NCBI RefSeq assembly: GCF_030053135.1
Contig: NZ_CP125653.1
Coordinates: forward strand, 310,001-374,000
DNA from: Rhizobium sp. BT04
GTDB taxonomy: Bacteria; Pseudomonadota; Alphaproteobacteria; Rhizobiales; Rhizobiaceae
Direction: 5' to 3'
Length of the DNA: 64,000 bases
The position numbers and the translations under genes are program-made. The notes under the pieces were generated by a model. The model searched no databases. It saw only the letters and a list, made by a program, of their open reading frames with translations, and was not told the origin of the DNA. How positions within the stretch are numbered: the stretch's first letter is position 1; each line of letters begins with the position of its first letter. Positions 23,270 through 32,265 of the stretch are shown one piece after another.

Positions 23270-24496
23270 TCAGGCGGCCAGCAGGGATTTCAGTTTGATG
23301 TCGTTGGCTGCGAGCGCTGCCGGATCGGGATGGGCGCGCGCGGCGATCAGCATTTCGGCGAGGCGGATGTCGCGTGCCACCGCATTGCCCGGCCCGATGC
23401 CGCTTGCGGCGATCAATCGGCCATCGGCATCGAGATGAAAGAGAATGAAGGCGCCTGCGCCGAGGTCGCGGCGCTGATGCGTGGCAGCCCCTTCGGCAAG
23501 GCCCGCAATCTGCAGCGTCATGTCGTATTGATCCGACCAGAACCATGGCACGGATGAAACGGCTTCCTCGAGACCGAGCATGTTGGCCGCGGCCAATGTG
23601 CCCTGCTCCTGGGCGCTACGCCAGGATTCGAGCCGCACTCGCCGGCCGCCATAGATCGACAGCGGGAAGGAGCAGCAGTCGCCGGCGGCAAAAACATCCG
23701 GTGCCGAGGTCTGGAGATATGCGTCGACGGCAATGCCATTGTCGATCGTGAGCCCCGCCCTTTCGGCGATCTCGACATTCGGCCGCGCGCCGATGCCGAC
23801 CAGGACGAGATCGGCTGTTATCGCCTCGTCGGTCGACAGTCTGATCAGCGCCTTGCCGCGTTCCACGGTCAGCGCCTCGATCGAGACGCCGCAGCGGATC
23901 TCGACGCCTTCCGCGCGGTGGCGCTCGGTCAGGAGATGAGCGATCTCTTCCGGCACGCCGCGCTTCAGCACGCGTTCCAGCCCCTCGATCACGGTGACCT
24001 CGGCGCCGAGCAGCCGTGCGGTCGCTGCAAGTTCCAGCCCGATGAAGCCGCCGCCGATGATGGCAATATGCCGCCCCGGCTTCATGACATCGCGCAGTGC
24101 CGTTGCATCGTGATGCGTCCGCAGCGAGCGAATATGGGCGCTGCCCTCCGGCGCGCCGGGGAAAGAACGCGCGGCGGCACCCGTCGCCAGCAGAAGCTTG
24201 TCATAAGAAAGCGTCGTCCCTTGGGAAAGCGTGACGGTCTTGGATGTCGTGTCGACATCCCTGGCTTCCAGGCCGGTCAGCAGCCGGATGCCGCTTTCGG
24301 CATATTTTTCCACCGTAGCAATGAATTTCGGAGCGTTTGCATCGGCGGAACCCGCTTTCGAAAGCGGCGGGCGTTCATAGGGATGAAGAGCTTCGGCTCC
24401 AACAAGCGTGATCTCGCCGTCAAAACCCTTTTCCCGCAATGCGAATGCGGCGCGCGCCCCGCATTCGCCTGCGCCCAGGATAACGAAATGAGCCAC
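23270..24496 (-). CDS. Rieske ferredoxin reductase, MocF-like
   Basis: This 408-residue FAD/NAD(P)-dependent ferredoxin reductase has VILGAGECGARAAFALR (FAD), HPYERPPLSK, IAIIGGGFIGLELAATARLLGAEVTVIE (NAD) and VFAAGDCCSFP. It starts at a GTG at 24496 with GGGAGG upstream. It should pass electrons from NADH to the small Rieske protein encoded 11 bp upstream. The trio with the desaturase-like gene is arranged like mocD-mocE-mocF of rhizopine catabolism. An electron chain for another hydroxylase or demethylase is possible. Within its coding sequence at 23582-23597 is a near match to the replicon's parS palindrome. Confidence 0.85.
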   Translation of the reverse strand: MAHFVILGAGECGARAAFALREKGFDGEITLVGAEALHPYERPPLSKAGSADANAPKFIATVEKYAESGIRLLTGLEARDVDTTSKTVTLSQGTTLSYDKLLLATGAAARSFPGAPEGSAHIRSLRTHHDATALRDVMKPGRHIAIIGGGFIGLELAATARLLGAEVTVIEGLERVLKRGVPEEIAHLLTERHRAEGVEIRCGVSIEALTVERGKALIRLSTDEAITADLVLVGIGARPNVEIAERAGLTIDNGIAVDAYLQTSAPDVFAAGDCCSFPLSIYGGRRVRLESWRSAQEQGTLAAANMLGLEEAVSSVPWFWSDQYDMTLQIAGLAEGAATHQRRDLGAGAFILFHLDADGRLIAASGIGPGNAVARDIRLAEMLIAARAHPDPAALAANDIKLKSLLAA

Positions 24497-24507
24497 AGCA
24501 GCCTCCC

Positions 24508-24822
24508 TCAGACCGAGATGAAGACGGTGCCGCCTTCGACCTTGACGGGATAGGTCTTGAGATTGACGCAGACCGGTGCGCCCTTGGCTTCGCCCGTCTT
24601 ATAGTTGAAGCGGCCATTATGTTTCGGACACTCGATGATCTCATCCATGACAAGCCCGTCGGCGAGATGGATATGTTCATGCGTGCAGAGCCCGTCGGTC
24701 GCGAAGAATTCGTCATCGGGGCTGCGGTAGACCGCGAAGGTGCGCCCACCATGATCGAAGCGGATGACATCCTCTTCGTCGATCTCGTCCTTGCCGCAGA
24801 CTTCGATCCAGTTTCCGCTCAT
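24508..24822 (-). CDS. Rieske [2Fe-2S] ferredoxin, MocE-like
   Basis: This 104-residue soluble Rieske protein has both ligand pairs, CTHEHIHLADG (C-x-H) and CPKHNGRFNY (C-x-x-H). It lacks a signal peptide, so it is a cytoplasmic electron carrier. It lies between the reductase and desaturase-like genes on the same strand, with spacings of 11 and 21 bp. The family includes biphenyl/naphthalene dioxygenase ferredoxins and MocE. Its acceptor should be the diiron protein encoded at 24844. Confidence 0.9.
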   Translation of the reverse strand: MSGNWIEVCGKDEIDEEDVIRFDHGGRTFAVYRSPDDEFFATDGLCTHEHIHLADGLVMDEIIECPKHNGRFNYKTGEAKGAPVCVNLKTYPVKVEGGTVFISV

Positions 24823-24843
24823 CTTGTCCTCCCTCGATTGTGA

Positions 24844-25935
24844 TTATTGCGCGGCCGGAGCCAGCTCGTTGTGGAATTCTTCGCGATAGGGCCTCGCGGT
24901 GGCCGGCAGTTCGCGCTTCAGAAAATAATCCTCGTTGCGCAGCTGGCGCAGGAAGGCCGGGATCATCTCGCGGTAGCCGGACCAGATCGACGCGTTCGGC
25001 GCCGGCAGGTCGTGCTGGATCATCGCGTGCAGCCTGGGCAGCGCGTGATAGGGCACCATCGGGAACATGTGATGTTCGACGTGGTAGTTCATGTTCCAGT
25101 AGATGAAGCGGCTGATCGGGTTCATATAGACCGTGCGGCTGTTCAGCCGGTGGTCGATGACATTGTCGGCCAGGCCGCCATGCTGCAGCAACCCGGTCAG
25201 CACATGGTGCCAGGCGCCGTAGAGGCGCGGCAGGCCGATCAGCATCAGCGGCAGGATCGAACCCATGGAGATCGCCACGGCGATCGTCGCGATATAGATC
25301 GCCAGCCAGATGCGGGCGAAACGGATTGCCTTCGGCTGCTCCATTTCGGGAATGAAGGTCTTTTCCGCCGCGCTGACGCCGCCGAAGGCATTGCGCAGCA
25401 TGTCGACGATCGCATGCCAGGCGTCGAGAATGCCGAAGAAATTGAGCACCAGCCGGAAGAGATCGGGCGGCCGCATGACGGCGATCTCGGGATCGCGGCC
25501 GACGATGACGGTATCGGTGTGATGGCGCGCATGGCTCCAGCGCCAGGTCACCGGATTGCGCATGATCATGAAGCAGGCGATCTGGTAGACGGCATCGTTC
25601 ATCCAGCGCGTCTTGAAGGCGGTGCCGTGACCGCATTCATGCCAGCGGCTGTCGGAGGCCGAGCCGTAGAGCACGCCATAGGCGAGGAAGAAGGGCAGCG
25701 CGATCCACGAGCCCCAGAAATACATGCCGAGCCCGGCCAAGACCAGCATGCTGCCGAGCCAGATGACGGTGTCTCGGATCGCCGGCGCATCGGAGCGCTG
25801 CATCAGCGCCTTCATCTCCTTGCGCGGAATATCGGTGTGATACCATTCGGCTGCCGCCAGCCCCGTCTCGACGGCGGCGCGGCCGCTTTCGCCGAGCAGG
25901 TCGTAATCACGCTTCTTTGTCTCGGTCGCCATCAT
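24844..25935 (-). CDS. Membrane fatty-acid-desaturase family oxygenase, MocD-like
   Basis: This 363-residue integral membrane protein has the three His clusters of diiron desaturases and hydroxylases: HECGH (~residue 104), HARHH (~140) and HVEHH (~287). There are four likely membrane segments in two pairs (LGSMLVLAGLGMYFWGSW and IWLAIYIATIAVAISMG regions). With a Rieske protein and its reductase encoded downstream it forms a complete electron chain. This matches mocDEF, thought to demethylate 3-O-methyl-scyllo-inosamine. Two adjacent ATG codons (25935, 25932) follow GGGAGGCGG. A lipid desaturase is the main alternative. Confidence 0.83.
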   Translation of the reverse strand: MMATETKKRDYDLLGESGRAAVETGLAAAEWYHTDIPRKEMKALMQRSDAPAIRDTVIWLGSMLVLAGLGMYFWGSWIALPFFLAYGVLYGSASDSRWHECGHGTAFKTRWMNDAVYQIACFMIMRNPVTWRWSHARHHTDTVIVGRDPEIAVMRPPDLFRLVLNFFGILDAWHAIVDMLRNAFGGVSAAEKTFIPEMEQPKAIRFARIWLAIYIATIAVAISMGSILPLMLIGLPRLYGAWHHVLTGLLQHGGLADNVIDHRLNSRTVYMNPISRFIYWNMNYHVEHHMFPMVPYHALPRLHAMIQHDLPAPNASIWSGYREMIPAFLRQLRNEDYFLKRELPATARPYREEFHNELAPAAQ

Positions 25936-26063
25936 CCGCCTCCCGTTATGCCGTTGCCGACAGAATAGGTTGACTTCGGGAGAGGCTCAATGCAGGCTTG
26001 ATGCAATCTATCAAAAACCATCATGAATTGCTCGCATTCATGATCGAATCCATCAGGAACGCC

Positions 26064-27092
26064 ATGCGTCGTCCCACCATATCCGATCTTGCCCGCGCCT
26101 CCGGCGTCAGTGTCGCCACCGTCGACCGGGTTCTCAATGCCCGCCACCGCGTGCGGGAGGAAACGGCGCGACGGGTCTATGACGCGGCGCAGGAGATCGG
26201 CTATCATGCCGTCGGCCTGATCAGACAGCGCGTCTTCGAGGATCTGCCGCAATATAAGCTGGCCTTCCTGCTGCAGAAACCGACGCAGTCTTTCTATCAG
26301 AGCTTCGTGCGCGAGATCGAAACCGCAGCGCGTCTGGTGACCAACGCGCGCATCCAGACGCAGATCGACTTTCCCTCAGCCGCGACGCCGGCGGCGATCG
26401 TCGAGAAGATCAAGACGCTCGGTGCCCGCAATCAGGCCGTTGCTCTCGTCGGCCCGGATTATCCGGCGGTGACAACGGCGGTCGAGGAGCTGAAGGAGCG
26501 CGGCATTCCGGTCTTCTCGCTGCTCTCCGATCTCGCCACCGGCGTGCGTGACGCCTATGTCGGCGTCAACAATCGCAAGGTCGGGCGCACTGCTGCCTGG
26601 ATGGTTGCGCGAACGGCGAAGAAGCCCGGCAAGGTCGCCTGTTTCGTCGGCAGCCATCGTTTCCACGGCCATGAATTGCGGGAGATCGGCTTCCGCTCCT
26701 ATTTCCGCGAGAATGCCCCTGAGTTCGATGTCGTCGATACGCTGATCAATCTGGAGACCGCCGAAATCACCCATGAGGCGACGCTGACGCTGCTGCAAAA
26801 ACATCCTGACCTCGTCGGCCTTTATGTCTGTGGCGGCGGCATGGAGGGGGCGATTTCCGCATTCCGCGAGGAAGGCGTCGGCGGCCGGATCGTGCTTGTC
26901 GTCAACGAGCTGACGCCGGAGAGCAAGGCCGGTCTCGCCGACGATATCGTCACCATGGTGGTCGCCACCCCGCTGCCGGCTCTCTGCAAGGAGCTTTTAT
27001 CGCTGATGCTCGGCGCGATCGAGCATGGCGAGGCCGCGGTTCCCGGCCAATCCTTCCTGCCCTTTGATATCTACATCTCCGAGAACATCTGA
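26064..27092 (+). CDS. LacI-family regulator, divergent from the MocDEF-like operon
   Basis: About 342 residues. The N-terminal HTH is TISDLARASGVSVATVDRVLNARHRVREETARRVYDAA, followed by a periplasmic-binding-protein-like domain (YKLAFLLQKPTQSFYQSFVREIETAA). The ATG at 26064 follows AGGAA; an upstream in-frame start at 25998 would add a tail before the HTH. VDRVLN in place of the common VSRVLN is typical of sugar- and polyol-responsive members. It is divergent from the desaturase-like gene and upstream of a TIM-barrel gene, so it probably controls both, with an inositol or rhizopine-like effector. Confidence 0.85.
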   Translation: MRRPTISDLARASGVSVATVDRVLNARHRVREETARRVYDAAQEIGYHAVGLIRQRVFEDLPQYKLAFLLQKPTQSFYQSFVREIETAARLVTNARIQTQIDFPSAATPAAIVEKIKTLGARNQAVALVGPDYPAVTTAVEELKERGIPVFSLLSDLATGVRDAYVGVNNRKVGRTAAWMVARTAKKPGKVACFVGSHRFHGHELREIGFRSYFRENAPEFDVVDTLINLETAEITHEATLTLLQKHPDLVGLYVCGGGMEGAISAFREEGVGGRIVLVVNELTPESKAGLADDIVTMVVATPLPALCKELLSLMLGAIEHGEAAVPGQSFLPFDIYISENI

Positions 27093-27255
27093 AGAATGAT
27101 GGAATTCTATCATTTCGGCTGAAATTCTTTCAGCAATGAGGGGCGGCACCGACGATCACCGATGGATTGGCCTGGGAATTCCGATAGAGATTCGCTCGCC
27201 CATTCACGAGGAACTGCTCCGCTTATGTCGCGGAGACGAGGAGGATATATCCGTC

Positions 27256-28068
27256 ATGACTTCGATCCGCTTTGCGCTCAACCATATGGCCGCACCGTTG
27301 CTCGCCATCGATGATTTCTTCGCCCTGGCAAAGTCGCTCGGCATCGACTCGGTCGAGATCCGCAACGACCTTTCCGGCAATGCCATTCTCGACGGCACCA
27401 AACCCGAAGCGATCAGGGAAGCCGCCGCCCGTCACGGGCTGACGATCATTTCGATCAACGCCTTGCAGCGTTTCAACGAGTGGAATGAAGCTCGTGCGAG
27501 CGAAGCGCAGGAACTGATCGATTATGCCAGCGCATCCGGCGCCAAGGCGCTCGTCCTCGTTCCGAAGAACGACGGCACCGGCTGCGCCGATGGTGAACGC
27601 CAGGCCAATCTGCGCCAGTCTCTGGTGGCGCTGAAGCCGATGCTTGACGAAGCCGGGATCATCGGTCTCGTCGAGCCGCTCGGTTTCGAGATCTGCTCGC
27701 TGCGTTCGAAGACCGAGGCGGCCGAGGCGATCAAGGAACTCGGCGCACAATCGACCTTCAGGCTCGTCCACGACACTTTCCACCATCACCTTGCCGGCGA
27801 AGCGGCGACCTTCCCTGAGCTCTCCGGTCTCGTGCACATCTCGGGCGTCAGCGACCCCGCCGTTTCCGTTGCCGATATGCGCGATTCCCACCGCGTGCTC
27901 GTCGACGGCGACGACCGGCTCGACAATGCCGGGCAGATCAAGGCGCTGCTGCAGGCTGGTTATGCCGGCCCGTTCTCCTTCGAGCCCTTTGCGGCTGAGG
28001 TGCATGCGGTCAAGGACCCGGCCGGTGCGCTTCGCGCCAGCATGGAGTATCTCAGCACACGGGTTTGA
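27256..28068 (+). CDS. Sugar phosphate isomerase/epimerase-type TIM barrel (IolI/IolE-like)
   Basis: This 270-residue AP-endonuclease-2 family barrel shows SVEIRNDLSGN at the N-terminus, GLVEPLGFEICSLRSK (metal Glu, ~residue 137), FRLVHDTFHHHLAGE (Asp/His ligands, ~175) and SFEPFAAEVH (final Glu, ~245). The family interconverts keto-inositols (inosose isomerase) and other sugars. The ATG at 27256 follows GAGGAGGAT. It lies 163 bp after the LacI gene on the same strand. Context with MocDEF-like genes suggests a role in rhizopine or inositol breakdown; the sequence alone does not give the substrate. Confidence 0.8.
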   Translation: MTSIRFALNHMAAPLLAIDDFFALAKSLGIDSVEIRNDLSGNAILDGTKPEAIREAAARHGLTIISINALQRFNEWNEARASEAQELIDYASASGAKALVLVPKNDGTGCADGERQANLRQSLVALKPMLDEAGIIGLVEPLGFEICSLRSKTEAAEAIKELGAQSTFRLVHDTFHHHLAGEAATFPELSGLVHISGVSDPAVSVADMRDSHRVLVDGDDRLDNAGQIKALLQAGYAGPFSFEPFAAEVHAVKDPAGALRASMEYLSTRV

Positions 28069-28090
28069 ATTGAAAGAGAGAGCCGGATTA

Positions 28091-28123
28091 GGTACGAATG
28101 TACCGACTAGGTATCTAGGTATC
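28091..28123. promoter_or_regulatory. vapBC operator region
   Basis: GGTAC-GAAT-GTACC (28091-28104) is a perfect inverted repeat, followed by the 8-bp direct repeat TAGGTATC-TAGGTATC (28108-28123), which ends 3 bp before the antitoxin ATG. Such sites are usual for autorepression by VapBC complexes. Confidence 0.6.
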
Positions 28124-28126
28124 CTC

Positions 28127-28381
28127 ATGGCTCTCAACATCAAAGATCCTGTTACCGAAAAGCTCGCCCGCGAGCTTGCGGAAAAGACTGGTGAAAACAT
28201 TACAACGGCGACCCGGCGCGCGCTTGAGGAGCGTTTGCGGCGGGTCAGCAGTCGTCCACGCAAGGAGGAACTGCTGCGCGACGTCGAGGCGATCCAGAAC
28301 CGGATCCAGGCGCTGCCGATCCTCGACAACCGCAGCGCCGACGACATTCTCGGCTATGACGAGAATGGATTGCCGACCTGA
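28127..28381 (+). CDS. vapB: VapB-type antitoxin
   Basis: This 84-residue protein is of the Rv0623/PSK transcription-factor type: MALNIKDPVTEKLARELAEK forms the N-terminal ribbon-helix-helix dimer region, and the C-terminal NRSADDILGYDENGLP is the usual toxin-contact tail. It should bind and neutralise the PIN-domain toxin encoded next and repress its own promoter. Its stop overlaps the toxin start (TGATG), the normal coupling. The gene is intact, whereas its partner is interrupted. Confidence 0.9.
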   Translation: MALNIKDPVTEKLARELAEKTGENITTATRRALEERLRRVSSRPRKEELLRDVEAIQNRIQALPILDNRSADDILGYDENGLPT

Positions 28382-28770
28382 TGGTGATCGATACCTCCGC
28401 GATCCTTGCCGTTCTGTTCAGGGAGCCGGAGGCTGCGGAATTCCTCGATAGAATTGCCGGCGATCCGGTGCGGTTGGTGTCCGCCGCCGTGGTCTTCGAG
28501 GCTTCCATGGTTATCGAAACGAGATATGGCGAGACCGGTGGCCATGAACTTGATTTGTTTCTCGACAGAATCGATGCCGAGATTGTTCCCGTCGATGTCG
28601 GACTCGCTGAGACCGCACGCCATGCCTAGCGACGTTACGGCAAAGGCCGCCATCCCGCCGCCTTGAATTTCGGCGATTGTTTTTCCTATGCGCTGGCTGT
28701 CGCTCGTCACGAGCCCTTTCTTTTCAAAGGCAATGATTTTTCCAGGACGGATATCCGCCCGGTCGCCTGA
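28381..28770 (+). pseudogene. vapC: VapC PIN-domain toxin interrupted by an in-frame amber codon
   Basis: From the ATG at 28381 the frame runs MVIDTSAILAVLFREPEAAE, has the acidic FEASMVIE, and reaches ARHA, where codon 83 is TAG (28627-28629). Without a frame change it continues [20 protein letters not shown] ... to a TGA at 28768, giving 129 residues, the normal VapC length. The lost part holds the conserved GD catalytic Asp. The single nonsense change suggests a recent inactivating mutation. Readthrough or a sequencing error are alternatives. The true end is 2 bp from the convergent cobM end. Confidence 0.85.
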
Positions 28771-28772
28771 AG

Positions 28773-29531
28773 CTATTCCCTGCCCCTGAACCGGCGTTGA
28801 TAGGCCGGATCATAGAGCGAGCTTTCGCGGAAATCTTCCGCCGCGAGCGACGGGCCGACGAAGATGATTGCCGTGCGTTCGATCGGTTCGGCGGCGACCT
28901 TTGCCTCGATATCGGCAAGTGTGCCGCGCAGGACGCGCTCGTCCGGCCAGGAGGCCTTGACGACGATCGCGACCGGGCAGTCGGCACCGTAAAGCGGCGT
29001 CAATTCCTCCACCACCTGCTTCAGCGCGTGGATCGCCAGATGGATCGCCAGTGTGGCGCCCGTCGCGCCGAATTTCGCCAGCGTCTCGTCGTTCGGCATC
29101 GGTGAGGCGCGGCCGGATATGCGGGTCAGCACCAGGCTTTGGGCCACGGAAGGGATCGTCAATTCGCGCCCAAGCGTTGCTGCTGCGGCAGCAAAGGCTG
29201 GAACGCCTGGTGTCATCGTATAGTCGATGCCGTGTTTTTGCAGCCGGCGCACCTGCTCGGCCACCGCACTCCAGACCGAGAGATCGCCGGAATGCAGCCG
29301 GGCGACATCCTGGCCGGCCGCGGCGGCGCGCAGATATTCCGCCTCGATCTCGTCGAGCGACATCGGCGCCGTATCGACGATGCGCGCATCCGCCGGGCAA
29401 TATTGCAGCAGTTCCGGCGAGACGATCGAGCCGGCATAGAGGCAGACCGGGCATTGGCCGATGAGATCACGGCCGCGCACCGTGATCAGATCCGCAGCCC
29501 CTGGCCCCGCACCGATGAAATGCACCGTCAT
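28773..29531 (-). CDS. cobM: Precorrin-4 C(11)-methyltransferase
   Basis: CobM transfers a methyl group from SAM to C-11 of precorrin-4 in aerobic cobalamin synthesis. The 252-residue product has [16 protein letters not shown] at the N-terminus, [31 protein letters not shown] and [16 protein letters not shown], characteristic of the uroporphyrin/precorrin methyltransferase family and of CobM/CbiF. It is 4 bp after the cobL stop and is the last gene of that unit. Its 3' end is convergent with the broken vapC. Confidence 0.95.
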   Translation of the reverse strand: MTVHFIGAGPGAADLITVRGRDLIGQCPVCLYAGSIVSPELLQYCPADARIVDTAPMSLDEIEAEYLRAAAAGQDVARLHSGDLSVWSAVAEQVRRLQKHGIDYTMTPGVPAFAAAAATLGRELTIPSVAQSLVLTRISGRASPMPNDETLAKFGATGATLAIHLAIHALKQVVEELTPLYGADCPVAIVVKASWPDERVLRGTLADIEAKVAAEPIERTAIIFVGPSLAAEDFRESSLYDPAYQRRFRGRE

Positions 29532-29535
29532 CCCG

Positions 29536-30768
29536 TTATCCTTTCGTCCAGCGCCACTGCGTCACCGGCATGGCCGGCCGCCAGCCGCTCATGCCGCCCA
29601 CGGGGCCTACGCGCGATATTTCGATCCGTGTCAGCGTGCCGCCGCGTTTGGCGTGTTCGGAGAGCAGCACGGCTTCCATCTCCAGCGTCACGGCATTGGC
29701 GACGAGCCGCCCTCCCCGTTTCAGCGCGGCAATCGCGGCGTCGATGACGCCAGCTTCGCTGCCGCCGCCGCCGAGGAAGATTGCATCGGGTTCCGGTAGA
29801 CCCGCAAGCGCGCCGGGGGCGGTCCCTTCGATGACGGCAAGATGCGGCACCCCGAAGGCGGATGCGTTGCGGGCGACGCGCGCGGCCCGCTCCGGCGATT
29901 GCTCGATGGCGATCGCCTTCAGGCTGGGATCGGCCAGCATCCATTCGATGCTAATCGATCCCGAGCCGGCGCCGACATCCCAGAGCAGTTCGCCGTGACG
30001 CGGCGCAAGCGCCGACAGCGTCATCGCCCGGATTTCGCGTTTGGTGATCTGCCCGTCATGCTCGAACAACTCGTCCTCGATCCCGGGGCTGAAAGGCAGG
30101 ATGCGAGCCCCCTCCCCTGCCGCGACATCGACGGCGCAGACATTCAAAGGATCGATGTCTGCGAGATCGAAATCCGCAGCCACAGCACGTCTCTGCCGTT
30201 CCCGAACGCCGCCAAGCGCTTCGAGCACCGTAAGCCGCGACTGACCGAAGCCGGCAGCGTCAAGCAGGGCAGCCAGATCGCCGGGCCCCTTCTCGTCCGA
30301 GGTCAGCGCGATGATGCGCCGCCCGGGGTGCAGATGCGGCCGGATCAGGTCGATCGGCCGTCCATGCAGCGAGATCGTCGCGACCTCCTGCAGCGGCCAG
30401 CCAAGGCGGGACGCGGCAAGGCTGAAGGCCGAGGGTGCGGGGATGATGCGCATCTCGTCCGCCGCGACGTGGCGGGAGAGCGTTGCACCGACGCCATAGA
30501 GGAAGGGATCACCGGAGGCGAGCACGACGACCGGCGTGCCGCGCCGTTCGAGAATGGCCTCGACCGAACGCTCGAACGGGCTCTGCCAGGAAAGTCTTTC
30601 GCCTGATATCAGCGACGCGGCCAGCGCATGATGCCGCGCTCCGCCGAAGACCGCAGGCGCGGTGGCGATCAGCCTCCTCGCCTCTTCGCCCAGCCCTGCT
30701 GGACCATCTTCGCCGATGCCGATAATAGTCAGCCAGCGCCGGCCAGATGCAGGAGAGAGATCAGACAT
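29536..30768 (-). CDS. cobL: Precorrin-6Y C(5,15)-methyltransferase (decarboxylating)
   Basis: CobL methylates C-5 and C-15 of precorrin-6B and removes the C-12 acetate carboxyl, giving precorrin-8X. The 410-residue protein is the usual two-domain fusion. The N-terminal CbiE-like methyltransferase includes [10 protein letters not shown] and [13 protein letters not shown]. The C-terminal CbiT-like domain includes [18 protein letters not shown] and [16 protein letters not shown]. The ATG at 30768 shares the CATG tetranucleotide with the divergent cobK start, so the genes begin back to back. It is followed by cobM after 4 bp. Confidence 0.95.
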   Translation of the reverse strand: MSDLSPASGRRWLTIIGIGEDGPAGLGEEARRLIATAPAVFGGARHHALAASLISGERLSWQSPFERSVEAILERRGTPVVVLASGDPFLYGVGATLSRHVAADEMRIIPAPSAFSLAASRLGWPLQEVATISLHGRPIDLIRPHLHPGRRIIALTSDEKGPGDLAALLDAAGFGQSRLTVLEALGGVRERQRRAVAADFDLADIDPLNVCAVDVAAGEGARILPFSPGIEDELFEHDGQITKREIRAMTLSALAPRHGELLWDVGAGSGSISIEWMLADPSLKAIAIEQSPERAARVARNASAFGVPHLAVIEGTAPGALAGLPEPDAIFLGGGGSEAGVIDAAIAALKRGGRLVANAVTLEMEAVLLSEHAKRGGTLTRIEISRVGPVGGMSGWRPAMPVTQWRWTKG

Positions 30769-31537
30769 GGAAAGACCTCGCATTCTGATCCTCGGCGGCA
30801 CCAGCGAGGCGCGTCTGCTCGCCGAAGCGCTGGCGGCGCGGAGAGATTGCGATCTCCTGCTGTCGCTGGCCGGGCGCACCGAAAAACCGGCTGTGCAGCC
30901 GGTTCCGGTGCGCATCGGAGGTTTCGGTGGTGCGGCGGCCCTTGCCGATTTCCTGAAGGCCGGCGGATATCACCTGCTGATCGACGCCACGCACCCCTTC
31001 GCCGAGCGCATTTCCGCCAATGCCGCCTTTGCCGCCGAGGCCACCGGCATTGCTGCGATCGCTCTGCGCCGCCCCGAATGGCAATGCGTGGGCGGCGATC
31101 GCTGGCGTGAAGTGCAGAGCATTCCGGCAGCCATCGCAGCGCTCGGCCCCGCCCCCCGCCATGTCTTCCTGGCGACGGGCCGGCAGGGCGCCCATCATGC
31201 GGAAGCCGCGCCGCATCATCGCTATCTCGTCCGCAGCGTCGATCCCGTCGAGCCGCCGCTTGCGCTTGAGAATGTCGACTATGTGATTGACCGCGGCCCG
31301 TTCACGCTGGAAGGCGAATGCGATCTGCTGAGACAGCACCATATCGACGTCATCATTGCCAAGAACAGCGGCGGCGCCGCCACCTATGCGAAGATCGAGG
31401 CAGCCCGCCTGCTCGGGATCGAGGTGATGATGGTCGCACGTGCGCCGGCCTCCACGGTCACGGCGGTCGAGACTGTCGAAGCGACGCTGGCGGTGATCGA
31501 TCACCTCTTTCCCCCCGCCATGAAACGCGGGGTATAG
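30767..31537 (+). CDS. cobK: Precorrin-6A reductase
   Basis: CobK reduces precorrin-6A to precorrin-6B with NADPH. The 256-residue product has ILILGGTSEARLLAEALAAR at the N-terminus, HLLIDATHPFAERISANA, HVFLATGRQGAHH, YVIDRGPF and IIAKNSGGAATYAKIEAARLLGI, all typical of CobK/CbiJ. It is the only cob gene here on the plus strand. Its start overlaps the cobL start by 2 bp and its end overlaps the cobJ end by 37 bp. Transcripts reading through from cobJ to cobL would therefore be antisense to it. Confidence 0.95.
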   Translation: MERPRILILGGTSEARLLAEALAARRDCDLLLSLAGRTEKPAVQPVPVRIGGFGGAAALADFLKAGGYHLLIDATHPFAERISANAAFAAEATGIAAIALRRPEWQCVGGDRWREVQSIPAAIAALGPAPRHVFLATGRQGAHHAEAAPHHRYLVRSVDPVEPPLALENVDYVIDRGPFTLEGECDLLRQHHIDVIIAKNSGGAATYAKIEAARLLGIEVMMVARAPASTVTAVETVEATLAVIDHLFPPAMKRGV

Positions 31538-32265
31538 ACGAGGTCCAACCGGCCAGGCCGCGCGACGATGCGTGTCTCGGCGGAGCCGATGATGACGCAG
31601 GTCGCCATATCGGCAATCGAGGCATCCGCCTGCGACAGCTGCTGGACTGCGATGCGCTCGTCCGGCCGTCCGGCCGCCCGCCCGAAAATAACCGGTGTCG
31701 TTGGGGGCAGATGGTCGCGCAACAGCTTGAAGGCGTCGCCGAGTTGCCAGGGCCGCGCCCGGCTGATCGGATTGTAGAGAGCGATGACAAAGCCTGCCTT
31801 CGCCGCCAGCGCGAGACGTTTTTCTATTATATTCCAAGGCTTTAGATTGTCGGATAACGAGATGGCGCAGAAATCGTGGCCAAGCGGCGCGCCGGCCCTT
31901 GCCGCCACCGCCAGCATCGCCGTGATGCCGGGCAGAATGGTGAGATCGACCGCGCGCCATGCCGCCGGCCCGTTCTCGATCGCCTCGCAGACAGCGGCCG
32001 CCATGGCGAAGACACCGGGGTCGCCGCCGGAGACGACGCAGACTTTCGCGCCGTCCGCCGCCATGGAAAGCGCTGCCCCTGCCCTGTCGAGCTCTTCGCG
32101 ATTGTCCGAGGCGTGCCGCAACTGATCGTCGCGGAGCTGCAGCCTGTCGAGATAGGGTCCGTAGCCGAAGAAATCGGTTGCCTGGTCGACGACATCAAGC
32201 GCTTCCGGCGTCATCTGCTCGGGATTGCCGGGACCGGTGCCGATCACGAAAAGCCGGCCGCTCAT
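31501..32265 (-). CDS. cobJ: Precorrin-3B C(17)-methyltransferase
   Basis: CobJ methylates C-17 of precorrin-3B with ring contraction to give precorrin-4. The 254-residue product shows LFVIGTGPGNPEQMTPEALD, FGYGPYLDRL, VVSGGDPGVFAMAA, LPGITAMLAVAARAGAPLGHDFCAISLSDNLKPW and IALYNPISRAR, the CobJ/CbiH signature set. It lacks the C-terminal extensions of fused homologues. The start overlaps cobI by 4 bp, and the 3' end overlaps convergent cobK by 37 bp. Confidence 0.95.
   Translation of the reverse strand: MSGRLFVIGTGPGNPEQMTPEALDVVDQATDFFGYGPYLDRLQLRDDQLRHASDNREELDRAGAALSMAADGAKVCVVSGGDPGVFAMAAAVCEAIENGPAAWRAVDLTILPGITAMLAVAARAGAPLGHDFCAISLSDNLKPWNIIEKRLALAAKAGFVIALYNPISRARPWQLGDAFKLLRDHLPPTTPVIFGRAAGRPDERIAVQQLSQADASIADMATCVIIGSAETRIVARPGRLDLVYTPRFMAGGKR

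Noticed and set aside
23582..23597. parS-like palindrome in the ferredoxin reductase gene as a true partition site
   Set aside because: One mismatch and a plain coding explanation (LAAANM); kept only as a note in the parS finding.
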